Assembly (NCBI RefSeq): GCF_003367175.1 | Contig: NZ_QRGA01000014.1 | Location: 1-64,000 of the forward strand | Source: Trinickia dinghuensis | GTDB taxonomy: Bacteria; Pseudomonadota; Gammaproteobacteria; Burkholderiales; Burkholderiaceae | DNA length: 64,000 nucleotides | Reading direction: 5' to 3' | Shown: one piece after another, positions 50,440-58,796 of the stretch | Position numbering within the stretch: the stretch's first letter is position 1 | Layout: every line of letters begins with the position of its first letter | Program-made: the position numbers and the translations under genes | Notes under the pieces: model-generated | Database searches by the model: none | Told to the model about the DNA's origin: nothing | What the model saw: the letters and a program-made list of their open reading frames with translations, nothing else

Positions 50440-50985
50440 ATGAACGCCCAAGCGCCGAGCACACCGCCCGCCGCCGCCCCATCGGCGCCCACGCCCTCGG
50501 CGCCACCGGTGCCGACGATCCGGCGCCGCCTCGCGGCCCTCGTCTACGAAAGCGTGCTGCTGTTCGGCGTGGTGTTCATCTCCGGCTATCTGTTCGGGAC
50601 GCTGACGCAGCAGCGCAACGGTCTCACGCATCACAACCTGCTCACACTCTGGGTCGCGCTCGTCGTCGGCGCCTACTTCGTCTGGTGCTGGACGCGCGGT
50701 GGCCAGACCCTGCCGATGAAAACTTGGCGGCTGCGGCTCGTCGCCGTCCAAACGGGCCGGCCGCCCAAGCCCGCCCGAGCCCTTGCCCGCTACCTGGCCG
50801 CCTGGCTTTGGTTCCTGCCGCCGCTTGCGCTTCATCCGCTGCTGCACCTGCCCGTGCCGGCCACGCTCCTCGCGACGCTCGCCTGGTTCGCGCTATGGGC
50901 GGCGGCGGCCCGGCTCGACCCCGCCCGGCAATTCCCGCACGACCGCCTAGCCGGCACCCGCATCGTGGCCGTCGAGGCCCGTTGA
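50440..50985 (+). CDS. RDD family membrane protein
   Basis: This 181-residue protein has the RDD signature (IRRRLAALVYESVLLFGVVF with Arg and Glu in helix 1) and about four membrane segments. A WTRGGQTLPMKTWRLRLV segment is typical of the family. Some RDD proteins act in transport or resistance to ionic stress; the role here is unknown. It lies 22 bases after DUF3106 and completes the sigma-factor cluster. Confidence 0.85.
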   Translation: MNAQAPSTPPAAAPSAPTPSAPPVPTIRRRLAALVYESVLLFGVVFISGYLFGTLTQQRNGLTHHNLLTLWVALVVGAYFVWCWTRGGQTLPMKTWRLRLVAVQTGRPPKPARALARYLAAWLWFLPPLALHPLLHLPVPATLLATLAWFALWAAAARLDPARQFPHDRLAGTRIVAVEAR

Positions 50986-51040
50986 CGGCTTCCGGCCACC
51001 CCGTCCCTCGCCCATAAAACAACCGTAATAAGAAGTTCTC

Positions 51041-51062
51041 GTGACTGTCATGTTGCAGTCAC
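51041..51062 (+). promoter_or_regulatory. Pho-box-like site within an inverted repeat
   Basis: CTGTCAT-GTTG-CAGTCAC (51045-51062) matches two 7-base PhoB half-sites 11 bases apart: the first is perfect, the second matches five or six of seven. The same stretch forms a 7-bp inverted repeat GTGACTG-8-CAGTCAC. It lies upstream of the PlcP-like gene. Confidence 0.6.
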
Positions 51063-51067
51063 GGGCG

Positions 51068-51088
51068 CATGGCGCAATGTGCGCCATG
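51068..51088 (+). promoter_or_regulatory. Perfect 9-bp inverted repeat upstream of the PlcP-like gene
   Basis: CATGGCGCA and TGCGCCATG flank a 3-base centre, six bases after the Pho-box-like repeat. It may be an operator or an mRNA stem that hides the ATG at 51086. Confidence 0.55.
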
Positions 51089-51109
51089 TCCAACTCGACG
51101 CGAGAAGCC

Positions 51110-52048
51110 ATGGACCGCACGACGTCCGCGACTTCCCTACTTAGGCAACTCGGCGCAAGCGTCGAAACCGTCCCCTTTCAACCCGCTCCGCCCGGCGGCG
51201 GACCCGCGCTCCCATCGGGGTCCGCGGTGCTCGATGCATCGGGCGACCAGCACGACGACGGCGTCGGCGACCCGCTGCGCTACCGCACGATCTGGCTCTC
51301 GGATATCCACCTGGGATCGAGCGGTTGCCAGGCGCCGTACCTGCTCGACTTTCTGCGGCACAACGAGTCGGAATATCTGTATCTCGTCGGCGACATCATC
51401 GACGGCTGGCAGTTGAAGAAAGGCTGGTACTGGCCGCAGGCGCACAACGATGTCGTCCAGAAGATTCTGCGCAAGGCCCGCAAAGGCACGCAGGTCGTCT
51501 ACATCCCCGGCAACCACGACGAGGGCGCGCGCCAGTTCTGCGATCTCGCGTTCGGCGACATCCACGTGCGCGGCGAAGCATTCCATACGACGCTCGGCGG
51601 CAAGCGCCTGTGGATCGTGCACGGCGACCTGTTCGACGGCGTCATCCAGCATGCGAAGTGGCTCGCGTATCTGGGCGACACGGCCTACACGGCGATCCTC
51701 GTGCTGAACCGCTGGTTCAACCGCGTGCGCAGCCGGTTCGGCTTGCATTACTGGTCGCTCTCGCAGTACCTGAAGCATCAGGTCAAGAACGCGGTCAACT
51801 TCATCTCCTCGTTCGAGCACGTGATGGTCGAGGAGGCGCGCCGCCGCGGCTGCGACGGAGTCGTCTGCGGCCACATCCACAAGGCCGAGATCCGCGACGT
51901 CGACGGCTTGCTCTACTGCAACGACGGCGACTGGGTCGAGAGCTTGTCGGCACTCGTCGAAACGCTGGACGGCGAACTCAAGTTGGTCTACTGGACCGTC
52001 ATGCGCTCGCCGGCCGCCAATCCGCGCACCACCAAGGCTACGGCCTAA
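51110..52048 (+). CDS. Metallophosphoesterase, PlcP-like phospholipase C (LpxH-family fold)
   Basis: This 312-residue calcineurin-type phosphoesterase has the motifs LSDIHLG, VGDIIDGW, PGNHDE, HGDLFD and CGHIHKAE for a two-metal centre. The fold is shared with UDP-2,3-diacylglucosamine hydrolases (LpxH). Its operon partners, a GT4 transferase and a diacylglycerol kinase, instead suggest PlcP, which in rhizobia splits phospholipids to diacylglycerol under phosphate limitation. ATG 51110 is preceded by GAGAAG; ATG 51086 and GTG 51041 fall in or beside inverted repeats. Confidence 0.85.
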   Translation: MDRTTSATSLLRQLGASVETVPFQPAPPGGGPALPSGSAVLDASGDQHDDGVGDPLRYRTIWLSDIHLGSSGCQAPYLLDFLRHNESEYLYLVGDIIDGWQLKKGWYWPQAHNDVVQKILRKARKGTQVVYIPGNHDEGARQFCDLAFGDIHVRGEAFHTTLGGKRLWIVHGDLFDGVIQHAKWLAYLGDTAYTAILVLNRWFNRVRSRFGLHYWSLSQYLKHQVKNAVNFISSFEHVMVEEARRRGCDGVVCGHIHKAEIRDVDGLLYCNDGDWVESLSALVETLDGELKLVYWTVMRSPAANPRTTKATA

Positions 52049-52079
52049 CCGAACCGCTTCGCGAACCGGACCCGACCGC

Positions 52080-53114
52080 ATGAAAATCATGATCGTCACC
52101 GACGCCTGGGAACCTCAGGTCAACGGCGTCGTGCGCACCTTGAAGAACACCACGCGCGAGCTGACGGCGCTCGGCCATCGCGTCGAGTTGCTCACGCCGC
52201 TCGAATTCCGCACGATCCCCTGCCCGACCTATCCCGAGATCCGTCTCTCGCTGCTGCCGCGCCGGCGCGTGCACGCGCGCATCGACGAGTTCGCGCCCGA
52301 CGCGCTGCACATCGCCACCGAAGGCCCGCTCGGCATGGCCGCGCGGGCCTATGCGATCCGCCGCGGCCTGCCGTTCACGACGGCCTACCACACGCGCTTT
52401 CCCGAGTACGTGCAAGCGCGCTTCGGCATCCCGACCACGGCCACCTACCGATTCCTGCGCTGGTTCCACGGCCCCTCGCTGGCCGTGATGGCGCCCACGC
52501 CCGTGGTCAAGCACGACCTCGAACAGCACGGCTTCGACAACGTCGTCCTGTGGACCCGCGGCGTCGATCTCGACATCTTCCATCCGATGGATTCGAAGGT
52601 GCTCAACACCGCGCGGCCGATCTTCCTGTACGTGGGCCGGGTGGCGATCGAAAAGAACGTCGAAGCCTTTCTCAAGCTCGATCTGCCGGGCTCGAAGTGG
52701 GTGGCGGGCGAAGGTCCCGCGCTCGCCGAGCTCAAGTCGCGCTATCCCAAGGTCAACTATCTTGGCGTGCTGACGCAAGCCGAACTGGCGAAGGTCTACG
52801 CGGCGGCCGACGTGTTCGTGTTCCCGAGCCGGACCGACACGTTCGGCCTCGTCCTGCTCGAGGCGCTCGCCTGCGGTACACCGGTCGCGGCCTACCCCGT
52901 CACGGGCCCGATCGACGTGCTCGGCGACGACAGCAATGCGGGCGCGATGAACGAGGACTTGCGCGAGGCGTGCCTCGATGCGCTCAAGATCGACCGCGCC
53001 GACGCCCGCGCATGGGCTGAGCGCTTTTCGTGGCAAGCGGCCTCGATGCAGTTCGCCACCCATCTGAAACCGCTTCAGCGCGCTGCCACGCGCGAGGAAA
53101 ACGCCGCCGCATGA
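52080..53114 (+). CDS. Glycosyltransferase family 4, Agt-like glycolipid synthase candidate
   Basis: This 344-residue GT-B enzyme has an acceptor domain (NGVVRTLKNTTREL, TAYHTRFPEY) and a donor domain (FLYVGRVAIEKNVEAFL, FPSRTDTFGLVLLEALACGTP). The residue eight before the C-terminal Glu of the usual EX7E motif is Asp. It resembles SqdX and the rhizobial Agt that glycosylate diacylglycerol. It starts 31 bases after the phosphoesterase and overlaps dgkA by 4 bases. Confidence 0.85.
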   Translation: MKIMIVTDAWEPQVNGVVRTLKNTTRELTALGHRVELLTPLEFRTIPCPTYPEIRLSLLPRRRVHARIDEFAPDALHIATEGPLGMAARAYAIRRGLPFTTAYHTRFPEYVQARFGIPTTATYRFLRWFHGPSLAVMAPTPVVKHDLEQHGFDNVVLWTRGVDLDIFHPMDSKVLNTARPIFLYVGRVAIEKNVEAFLKLDLPGSKWVAGEGPALAELKSRYPKVNYLGVLTQAELAKVYAAADVFVFPSRTDTFGLVLLEALACGTPVAAYPVTGPIDVLGDDSNAGAMNEDLREACLDALKIDRADARAWAERFSWQAASMQFATHLKPLQRAATREENAAA

Positions 53115-53617
53115 AACGCGACGAGCCGCTCGTGGACGACGAGCACGACGATCATGCCGATCTCGACACGCACGAGAGCGCCGAGCACGAGCCGCTCTCG
53201 CCCGACGATCCGCTCGCGCCTCTGCCGTTCAATCCCTACAAGGGAAACCGCGGCTTCACGCGCGCCTGGCACGCGATGAAGAACTCGATCGCCGGCTTTC
53301 GCGTCGCGATTCAAGAGGAGAGCGCGTTCCGCCAGGAACTCACGCTCGCCGCCATCCTCGTGCCGTGCGGCTCGCTCGTCCCCGTCGACGCGGTGTCCCA
53401 CGTGCTCCTGATCGGCTCCGTGCTGCTCGTGCTGATCGTCGAGCTGCTCAATTCGAGCGTCGAAGCCGCGATCGACCGCATCTCGCTCGAGCGCCACGAA
53501 CTGTCGCGCCGCGCCAAAGATCTCGGCAGCGCGGCCGTCATGGTCGCGCTTGCCGCCTGTGTGCTGACCTGGGCGCTCATCGTCGGCCCGATTCTCGCGC
53601 GCTGGCTCGGCTTCTAG
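53111..53617 (+). CDS. dgkA: Diacylglycerol kinase
   Basis: This 168-residue protein has the three-helix DgkA core (about 58-165). Its motifs are NSIAGFRVAIQEESAFRQE and ELLNSSVEAAIDRI, with the catalytic Glu and metal-binding residues. It phosphorylates diacylglycerol to phosphatidic acid in the inner membrane. An acidic His/Asp/Glu-rich N-terminal extension of about 45 residues is longer than in E. coli. It is coupled to the glycosyltransferase by ATGA. Confidence 0.92.
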   Translation: MKRDEPLVDDEHDDHADLDTHESAEHEPLSPDDPLAPLPFNPYKGNRGFTRAWHAMKNSIAGFRVAIQEESAFRQELTLAAILVPCGSLVPVDAVSHVLLIGSVLLVLIVELLNSSVEAAIDRISLERHELSRRAKDLGSAAVMVALAACVLTWALIVGPILARWLGF

Positions 53618-53680
53618 GCCCTTTCTAGGCCCTTTCCACGAAAACCCTATCCCAAAGTCCGGGGAACAGAACGACCGGTT

Positions 53681-53686
53681 TATAAT
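53681..53686 (+). promoter_or_regulatory. -10 element of a probable promoter for the TetR gene
   Basis: A perfect TATAAT 97 bases before the TetR start, with no good -35 at 16-18 bases. A direct repeat (CTAGGCCCTTT twice, 53615-53636) lies just upstream, after dgkA. Confidence 0.45.
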
Positions 53687-53782
53687 CGCCCGACGCAGTG
53701 CCAAAGATACCAACCGAGCCGGGCGCATCAACGCAGCGTCGCGCGAGCGCCGCGCGTGCCTGGCAGCACAGGGCCGGACGAC

Positions 53783-54490
53783 ATGGAAGCCAAAACTCCC
53801 CGCCGCACCCGCGAACGGATCCTCGAATTATCGTTGAAGCTGTTCAACGAAATCGGCGAGCCGAACGTCACTACCACGACGATCGCGGAGGAAATGGAGA
53901 TCAGCCCAGGCAATCTCTACTACCATTTCCGCAACAAAGACGACATCATCAACAGCATCTTCGCCCAGTTCGAGCAGGCGATCGAGAAGCGGCTGCGTTT
54001 TCCGGAAGACCATCGTCCGACGATCGACGAAACATGGTCGTACTTGCAGTACATGGCCGATTTCATGTGGACCTACCGGTTCCTCTATCGCGATCTCAAC
54101 GATCTGCTCGCGCGCAACCGCACGCTCGAGACGCACTTCAAGCAGATCATCAGCCACAAGGTGCGCTTCGCGAAGGAGATGTGCGACCTGCTCGTCGCCG
54201 ATGAGGAAATGGTCGCGTCCCCCGAGGAGGTCCAAGTCATCGCGACGAACATGGGCGTGATCGCCACGTACTGGCTCTCGTATCAGTTCGTCATGCATCC
54301 GCGCAAGTACAACGATCAGGAAGCGATCCGCGACGAACTGCATCAAGTCAGCGTGCACGTGATCTCGATGATGGCGCCGTACCTGCGCGGCCGCTCGCGG
54401 CAGCTGTTCGACGATCTGGTCTCGGGCAAACTGCCCAAGCGCCAATTCCAGGACTACCTGCCCGCGCGCGGCAAGGACAACTCGGTATGA
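53783..54490 (+). CDS. TetR/AcrR family transcriptional regulator
   Basis: This 235-residue regulator has an N-terminal TetR helix-turn-helix (about 8-55; TRERILELSLKLFNEIGEPNV, then MEISPGNLYYHFRNKDDII). A helical ligand domain rich in aromatics follows (about 70-215). The effector is unknown; the neighbouring lipid genes make a fatty-acyl or lipid signal plausible. ATG 53783 is chosen over 53756 because the domain begins directly after it. Confidence 0.88.
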   Translation: MEAKTPRRTRERILELSLKLFNEIGEPNVTTTTIAEEMEISPGNLYYHFRNKDDIINSIFAQFEQAIEKRLRFPEDHRPTIDETWSYLQYMADFMWTYRFLYRDLNDLLARNRTLETHFKQIISHKVRFAKEMCDLLVADEEMVASPEEVQVIATNMGVIATYWLSYQFVMHPRKYNDQEAIRDELHQVSVHVISMMAPYLRGRSRQLFDDLVSGKLPKRQFQDYLPARGKDNSV

Positions 54491-54494
54491 AACT

Positions 54495-54688
54495 GCCCCC
54501 ACGCTCACTACTAGCGTTGCATGGGACCGGAGTACACGCTAAAGCGCTACTCCGGATCGACACGCTGCCCCCCGAGGGGGCGGCAGCCGTCCACGGCCGG
54601 CTTGGCAGAGCCGGCCGGCTTCGCAGGCACGGAGCGATGCTCCGCGAATTCCCTGCTACGCCCCTAGGGGCGGCCCGGCGGGAGGCTG
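54495..54688 (+). repeat. Dispersed intergenic repeat, copy 2 (TetR to LOG gene)
   Basis: The same 14-, 20- and 22-base blocks as at 16818-16892 lie at 54495-54508, 54563-54582 and 54667-54688. Spacers here are longer (54 and 84 bases) and contain a further inverted repeat (GGAGTA..TACTCC, about 54530-54553). Block 1 starts 4 bases after the TetR stop and block 3 ends 1 base before the next ATG, carrying its GGGAGG Shine-Dalgarno. Confidence 0.85.
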
Positions 54689-54689
54689 C

Positions 54690-55274
54690 ATGAAGTCAGT
54701 CTGCGTCTACTGCGGCTCCTCGATCGGGGCCAAGCCCGTCTATGCGCAAGCGGCGCAGGCGTTCGCCCGGGCACTCGTCGATGCCGGCTGCTCGCTCGTC
54801 TACGGCGGCGGACGCGTCGGCCTCATGGGCGTCATCGCCGATGAAGTGCTGGCCGCGGGCGGGCGCGTCGTCGGCGTCATTCCGGAGCTGCTCGTCGGCA
54901 AGGAAGTCGGCCACAAGGGCCTGACCGAGCTGCATGTCGTGCCGGACATGCATCAGCGCAAGCGCATGATGGCCGATCTGGCCGATGCGTTCGTCGCGCT
55001 GCCCGGCGGCGCCGGCACGCTCGAAGAGCTGTTCGAGGTTTACACCTGGGCCCAGCTCGGCTATCACCAAAAGGCGATCGGCCTTTACGACATCGGCGGC
55101 TATTACACGCCGCTCGTGGGCATGCTCGAGCACACGGTGCGCGAAGGCTTCATGCAGCAAGCCTATCTGGACATCCTCCAGATCGACGCCGATGCGCGCT
55201 CGCTGCTCGAGAAGCTGCGCCGCTACCATCCGCCCGGCCGCGACAAATGGGCGACGCAGAGGGAAGTCGTCTGA
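54690..55274 (+). CDS. LOG family protein (nucleoside 5'-monophosphate phosphoribohydrolase)
   Basis: This 194-residue protein has the LOG signature (LPGGAGTLEELFEV) and SLVYGGGRVGLMG. The family releases the free base from cytokinin nucleotides or from AMP and related nucleotides. Its role in this bacterium is not evident. It starts 199 bases after the TetR gene, across repeat copy 2. Confidence 0.92.
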   Translation: MKSVCVYCGSSIGAKPVYAQAAQAFARALVDAGCSLVYGGGRVGLMGVIADEVLAAGGRVVGVIPELLVGKEVGHKGLTELHVVPDMHQRKRMMADLADAFVALPGGAGTLEELFEVYTWAQLGYHQKAIGLYDIGGYYTPLVGMLEHTVREGFMQQAYLDILQIDADARSLLEKLRRYHPPGRDKWATQREVV

Positions 55275-55347
55275 ATGGGGTGAGGACGGGGGCCGGCCTG
55301 GCTCCCTTTCGTCATCGCCGTCATCGCTACTTGCCGGAGGTTGCCCA

Positions 55348-56103
55348 ATGAATGCCGAACGCCGCGTCGTCCTCATCACCGGAGCCAGCCGCGGCATCGG
55401 CCGCGCCACCGCCCGCATGCTCGCCCGGCAAGGCGCCGCGATCGGCGTGAACTACGTGAGCGATCTCGCGGCGGCCCAGCAAACGGCCGACGACGCCGAA
55501 AACGCGGGCGGCCGCGCCGTGCTGCTGCCCGGCGACGTCGCCGACGAAGCGGCCGTCGTCGCCATGTTCGACGAACTCGAAACCGCCTTCGGCGGCGTCG
55601 ATGCGCTCGTGAACAACGCCGGGATCGTCGCGCCGTCGATGCCGCTCGCCGAGATGGACACCGCGCGGCTCAAGCGCATGTTCGACGTCAACGTCCTCGG
55701 CGCCTACCTGTGCGCACGCGAGGCGGCCCGGCGCATGTCGACCGACCGCGGCGGGCGCGGCGGCGTCATCGTCAATGTCTCGTCGGCGGCTTCGAGGCTC
55801 GGATCGCCGAACGAATTCGTCGACTACGCCGGCTCGAAAGGCGCCATCGATACGATGACGATCGGTCTCGCCAAGGAACTCGGCCCCCGAGGCGTGCGCG
55901 TCAACGGCGTGCGTCCGGGGCTGATCGATACCGATATCCACGCCAGCAGCGGCCACCCGCAGCGCGCCGCCATGCTCGGCGCCCAAACGCCGCTGGCCCG
56001 GGCCGGCCATGCCGACGAGGTGGCGCAAGCCATCGTCTGGCTGCTCAGCGACGCCGCTTCGTACGTCAACGGCGCCCTGCTCGACGTCAGCGGCGGCCGC
56101 TGA
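55348..56103 (+). CDS. SDR family oxidoreductase
   Basis: This 251-residue short-chain dehydrogenase has the cofactor motif TGASRGIGRA, NNAG, a catalytic Ser in NVSSAAS, and YxxxK (YAGSK). The C-terminal SGGR is typical of the FabG-like branch. ATG 55348 follows GGAGG. The substrate is unknown. It lies 73 bases after the LOG gene. Confidence 0.9.
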   Translation: MNAERRVVLITGASRGIGRATARMLARQGAAIGVNYVSDLAAAQQTADDAENAGGRAVLLPGDVADEAAVVAMFDELETAFGGVDALVNNAGIVAPSMPLAEMDTARLKRMFDVNVLGAYLCAREAARRMSTDRGGRGGVIVNVSSAASRLGSPNEFVDYAGSKGAIDTMTIGLAKELGPRGVRVNGVRPGLIDTDIHASSGHPQRAAMLGAQTPLARAGHADEVAQAIVWLLSDAASYVNGALLDVSGGR

Positions 56104-56322
56104 GCGTCTGCCAATTTACCGCGCGACAAAACTTCACAAATCATGACGTTTTTCGTCAGACATCAGCTTGCGCGCTCTCTAGGATGATGCGCACTGGCTA
56201 GCAAAGCCGCGCGCATCGGGCCGCCCGCACTCCGGGCTCGGGGCCCACGGCAAGCCGGTCAGCCTCGAGAGTAGCCCCAGGCCGCATCCCATGCAGGGTG
56301 CGGCCACCCGACACGTCAAAAC

Positions 56323-58137
56323 ATGCCGGAAACATCCGATTCCGCTCGCAGGCTCGCGCCTGTGCGCGATGCCTTCGCCTTGCCCTTCGCGGCACGCTAC
56401 GGTCTGCAGGCCCTGCTTGCGCTCGCTGCCGTGCTCTGCGCCTATCTGCTGATCGGCACGGTCGGCCACGATCCCTGGAAGCAGGACGAAACGTACACGT
56501 TCGGCATCATCCAGCACATGCTGGAAACGGGCGACCTCGTCGTGCCGATCAATGCGGGCCAGCCGTTCGTCGAGAAGCCGCCGCTCTACGACTGGGTCGC
56601 CGCGGGCCTAGCCTGGCTCGGCCGAGGCTGGCTCCCGCTGCACGACGCGGCGCGGCTCGCCAGCGCGCTCTTCACGGCACTCGCGCTCGCCTGCGTCGCA
56701 CACCTCGCACGCCGAATCGCGCGTGCTCGCAGCGTGCTCGATCTGCGCGTGCTCGGCACGCTCGCGCTGTTCGGCACGACGCTGCTCGTCATCAAGCACA
56801 CGCACGACATGATGACGGACGTCGCGCTCATGGCCGGCGCCGCGCTTGGGCTCGCCGGACTCTATGAACTCGTCGCCGCGCTGGATACGACGCGCAGGGC
56901 CATCGACGGCCGCATCGACCGCGGCGCCGCCGATCGCGCCGCGCTTGCGTTCGGCGCGGGCGTCGGCATCACCTTCATGACGAAGGGCCTGTTTCTGCCG
57001 CTCGTGTTCGGCGCGACGCTCTGCGCGCTGCCGGTGCTGTATCCGGCCTGCCGCGGCCGCGACTTTGCGCGCGCGATCGGCGTCGCCGCATTCGTCTTCG
57101 CGCCGTTCGCGTTGATCTGGCCCATCGCCTTCTACTGCCGCTCGCCCGAGTTGTTCAAGGTTTGGTTCTGGGACAACAACGTCGGGCGCTTCTTCGGTTT
57201 CTCGGTGCAAACGCTGGGATCGGGCAACGACAAGCCGTTTTTTATCTGGCGCGTCCTGCTCACGGCCGCCTTTCCGGCTGGCCCGCTCGCATTCGCGGCG
57301 CTCGCGACCGGCGCATGGCGCCGCCTGCGCACGCCGGGCGTGGCGATTCCGGCCGTCTTCGCCGCGGTCGGCATCGCCGTTCTGCAGGTGTCGGCGACGG
57401 CTCGCGAGCTTTATCTATTGCCCTTCATCGCCCCGCTCGCGCTGATCGCGGGCCAGGAACTCGAGCGTTGGCCGCGCGTTTTCCACGTTGCTTGGGATTA
57501 CGCGAGCCGCGTGCTGTTCGGTGCGGCGGCGGTATTGACTTGGCTCGTCTGGTCCGAGATGACCGATGCGGCGAGCACGCATGCCAAAGTGCGCTGGCTC
57601 GGCCGCTGGCTACCGCTCGACTGGACGTTGCCGATCCATCCGAGCGCGGTCCTGACCGGCCTCGCGCTGACGCTCGGCTGGCTTTGGGCGATGCCCCGGC
57701 TGCGACTGACGGGCTCGTGGCGCGGTGCCTTCAGCTGGGCCGCCGGCGTCATGCTCGTCTGGGGGCTCGTCTTTACGCTGCTGTTGCCTTGGATCGACGA
57801 AGCGAAGAGCTACCGGTCGGTATTCGAGGATTTGTCGCTGCACCTCGATAGCTCGTGGAGGGCCGACGACTGCATGGCCAGCCTCGATCTGGGCGAATCG
57901 GAAGCACCGATGCTCTACTACTTCGCCGGCGTCTTGCACCGGCCGATCGCCGATGCCGACGTCGACGAGACGCGCTGCCGGTGGCTCATCGTCCAGGGCC
58001 GCCATACCGACTTCGATCCTGGCGTCACCTGGACACCCGTGTGGTCGGGCGCGCGCCCCGGCGACAACGACGAACTGCTGCGCGTGTTTTTGCGCAGGCG
58101 AATGCCGATAGAAGCGCGCACGCGCGATGACGGATAA
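56323..58137 (+). CDS. ArnT-like glycosyltransferase family 39 membrane protein
   Basis: This 604-residue protein has about 12 membrane helices. The first periplasmic loop has KQDETYTF and FVEKPPLYDW, the GT39/GT83 catalytic region seen in ArnT, which moves L-Ara4N from a polyprenyl carrier to lipid A. No other arn genes are nearby, so the sugar and acceptor are open. A hairpin (GGCCGCATCCC / GGGTGCGGCC, 56279-56305) precedes the start. The 219-base gap before it also holds a small TGACG-T5-CGTCA hairpin after the SDR gene. Confidence 0.85.
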   Translation: MPETSDSARRLAPVRDAFALPFAARYGLQALLALAAVLCAYLLIGTVGHDPWKQDETYTFGIIQHMLETGDLVVPINAGQPFVEKPPLYDWVAAGLAWLGRGWLPLHDAARLASALFTALALACVAHLARRIARARSVLDLRVLGTLALFGTTLLVIKHTHDMMTDVALMAGAALGLAGLYELVAALDTTRRAIDGRIDRGAADRAALAFGAGVGITFMTKGLFLPLVFGATLCALPVLYPACRGRDFARAIGVAAFVFAPFALIWPIAFYCRSPELFKVWFWDNNVGRFFGFSVQTLGSGNDKPFFIWRVLLTAAFPAGPLAFAALATGAWRRLRTPGVAIPAVFAAVGIAVLQVSATARELYLLPFIAPLALIAGQELERWPRVFHVAWDYASRVLFGAAAVLTWLVWSEMTDAASTHAKVRWLGRWLPLDWTLPIHPSAVLTGLALTLGWLWAMPRLRLTGSWRGAFSWAAGVMLVWGLVFTLLLPWIDEAKSYRSVFEDLSLHLDSSWRADDCMASLDLGESEAPMLYYFAGVLHRPIADADVDETRCRWLIVQGRHTDFDPGVTWTPVWSGARPGDNDELLRVFLRRRMPIEARTRDDG

Positions 58138-58157
58138 GCCGGCGCTTGCCCTCGTCT

Positions 58158-58796
58158 TCAGAACGACGAACCGGGCTCGCGCAGGAAGGCAAGCTCCTCG
58201 TCGGTCGATTCGCGCCCGAGCGCGGCATTGCGATGGGGGAATCGTCCAAATCGCTCGATCACGGCCGCATGCCGGCACGCATAGTCGTAATAGCCGCCCT
58301 TGCCCGTCGAGCCCATTTCGCGAGACAGCGCTTCGAACAGACGCACGGATTCGCGCTGAGCAGCTTCCGACTCCGAGTGCTCGAACGGCAGAAAGGCGAA
58401 CGCGCGATGCTCCGGAGACGGAAGATCGTGATGGGCGCCGATGCCCACGAGGCGCCGGGCCGCCGCGAGTGCGTATGCGTCGTACGCAAACGCGTCGGCG
58501 CGGCCGCGGCAGGTATTTCGCGAAAACTGGTCGAGCACGACGATGAGCGCCAACGCGCCGAGCGGCGTGCGCAGCCAGGCATCGCATTCGCCGCGCCGCG
58601 CGCGCTCGAGGGTTTCGCCGAAGCGCTCGAGAATCAGCGCGTCGAACGCGTCATCGCGCTTGAACCAACGCTTCGACGGCATGCCGAACGCCGGCATGCC
58701 GGGCTCGCCGAACCAAAAGTCGAGAACGGCCCGCGCGTCGGGATGGAGCGCGGCGTAGTCGGCGTCCGTTTCCATTCGATACATCAGCGGCTCCAT
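58158..58796 (-). CDS. DUF924 family protein
   Basis: This 212-residue protein matches DUF924 (ARAVLDFWFGEPG, LDQFSRNTCRGRADAFAYD, FAFLPFEHSES, YDYACRHAAVIERFGRFPHRNAALGR). The fold is a helical, TPR-like one; function is unknown. Its ATG overlaps the globin stop (TGATG), so the genes are translationally coupled. Confidence 0.9.
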   Translation of the reverse strand: MEPLMYRMETDADYAALHPDARAVLDFWFGEPGMPAFGMPSKRWFKRDDAFDALILERFGETLERARRGECDAWLRTPLGALALIVVLDQFSRNTCRGRADAFAYDAYALAAARRLVGIGAHHDLPSPEHRAFAFLPFEHSESEAAQRESVRLFEALSREMGSTGKGGYYDYACRHAAVIERFGRFPHRNAALGRESTDEELAFLREPGSSF

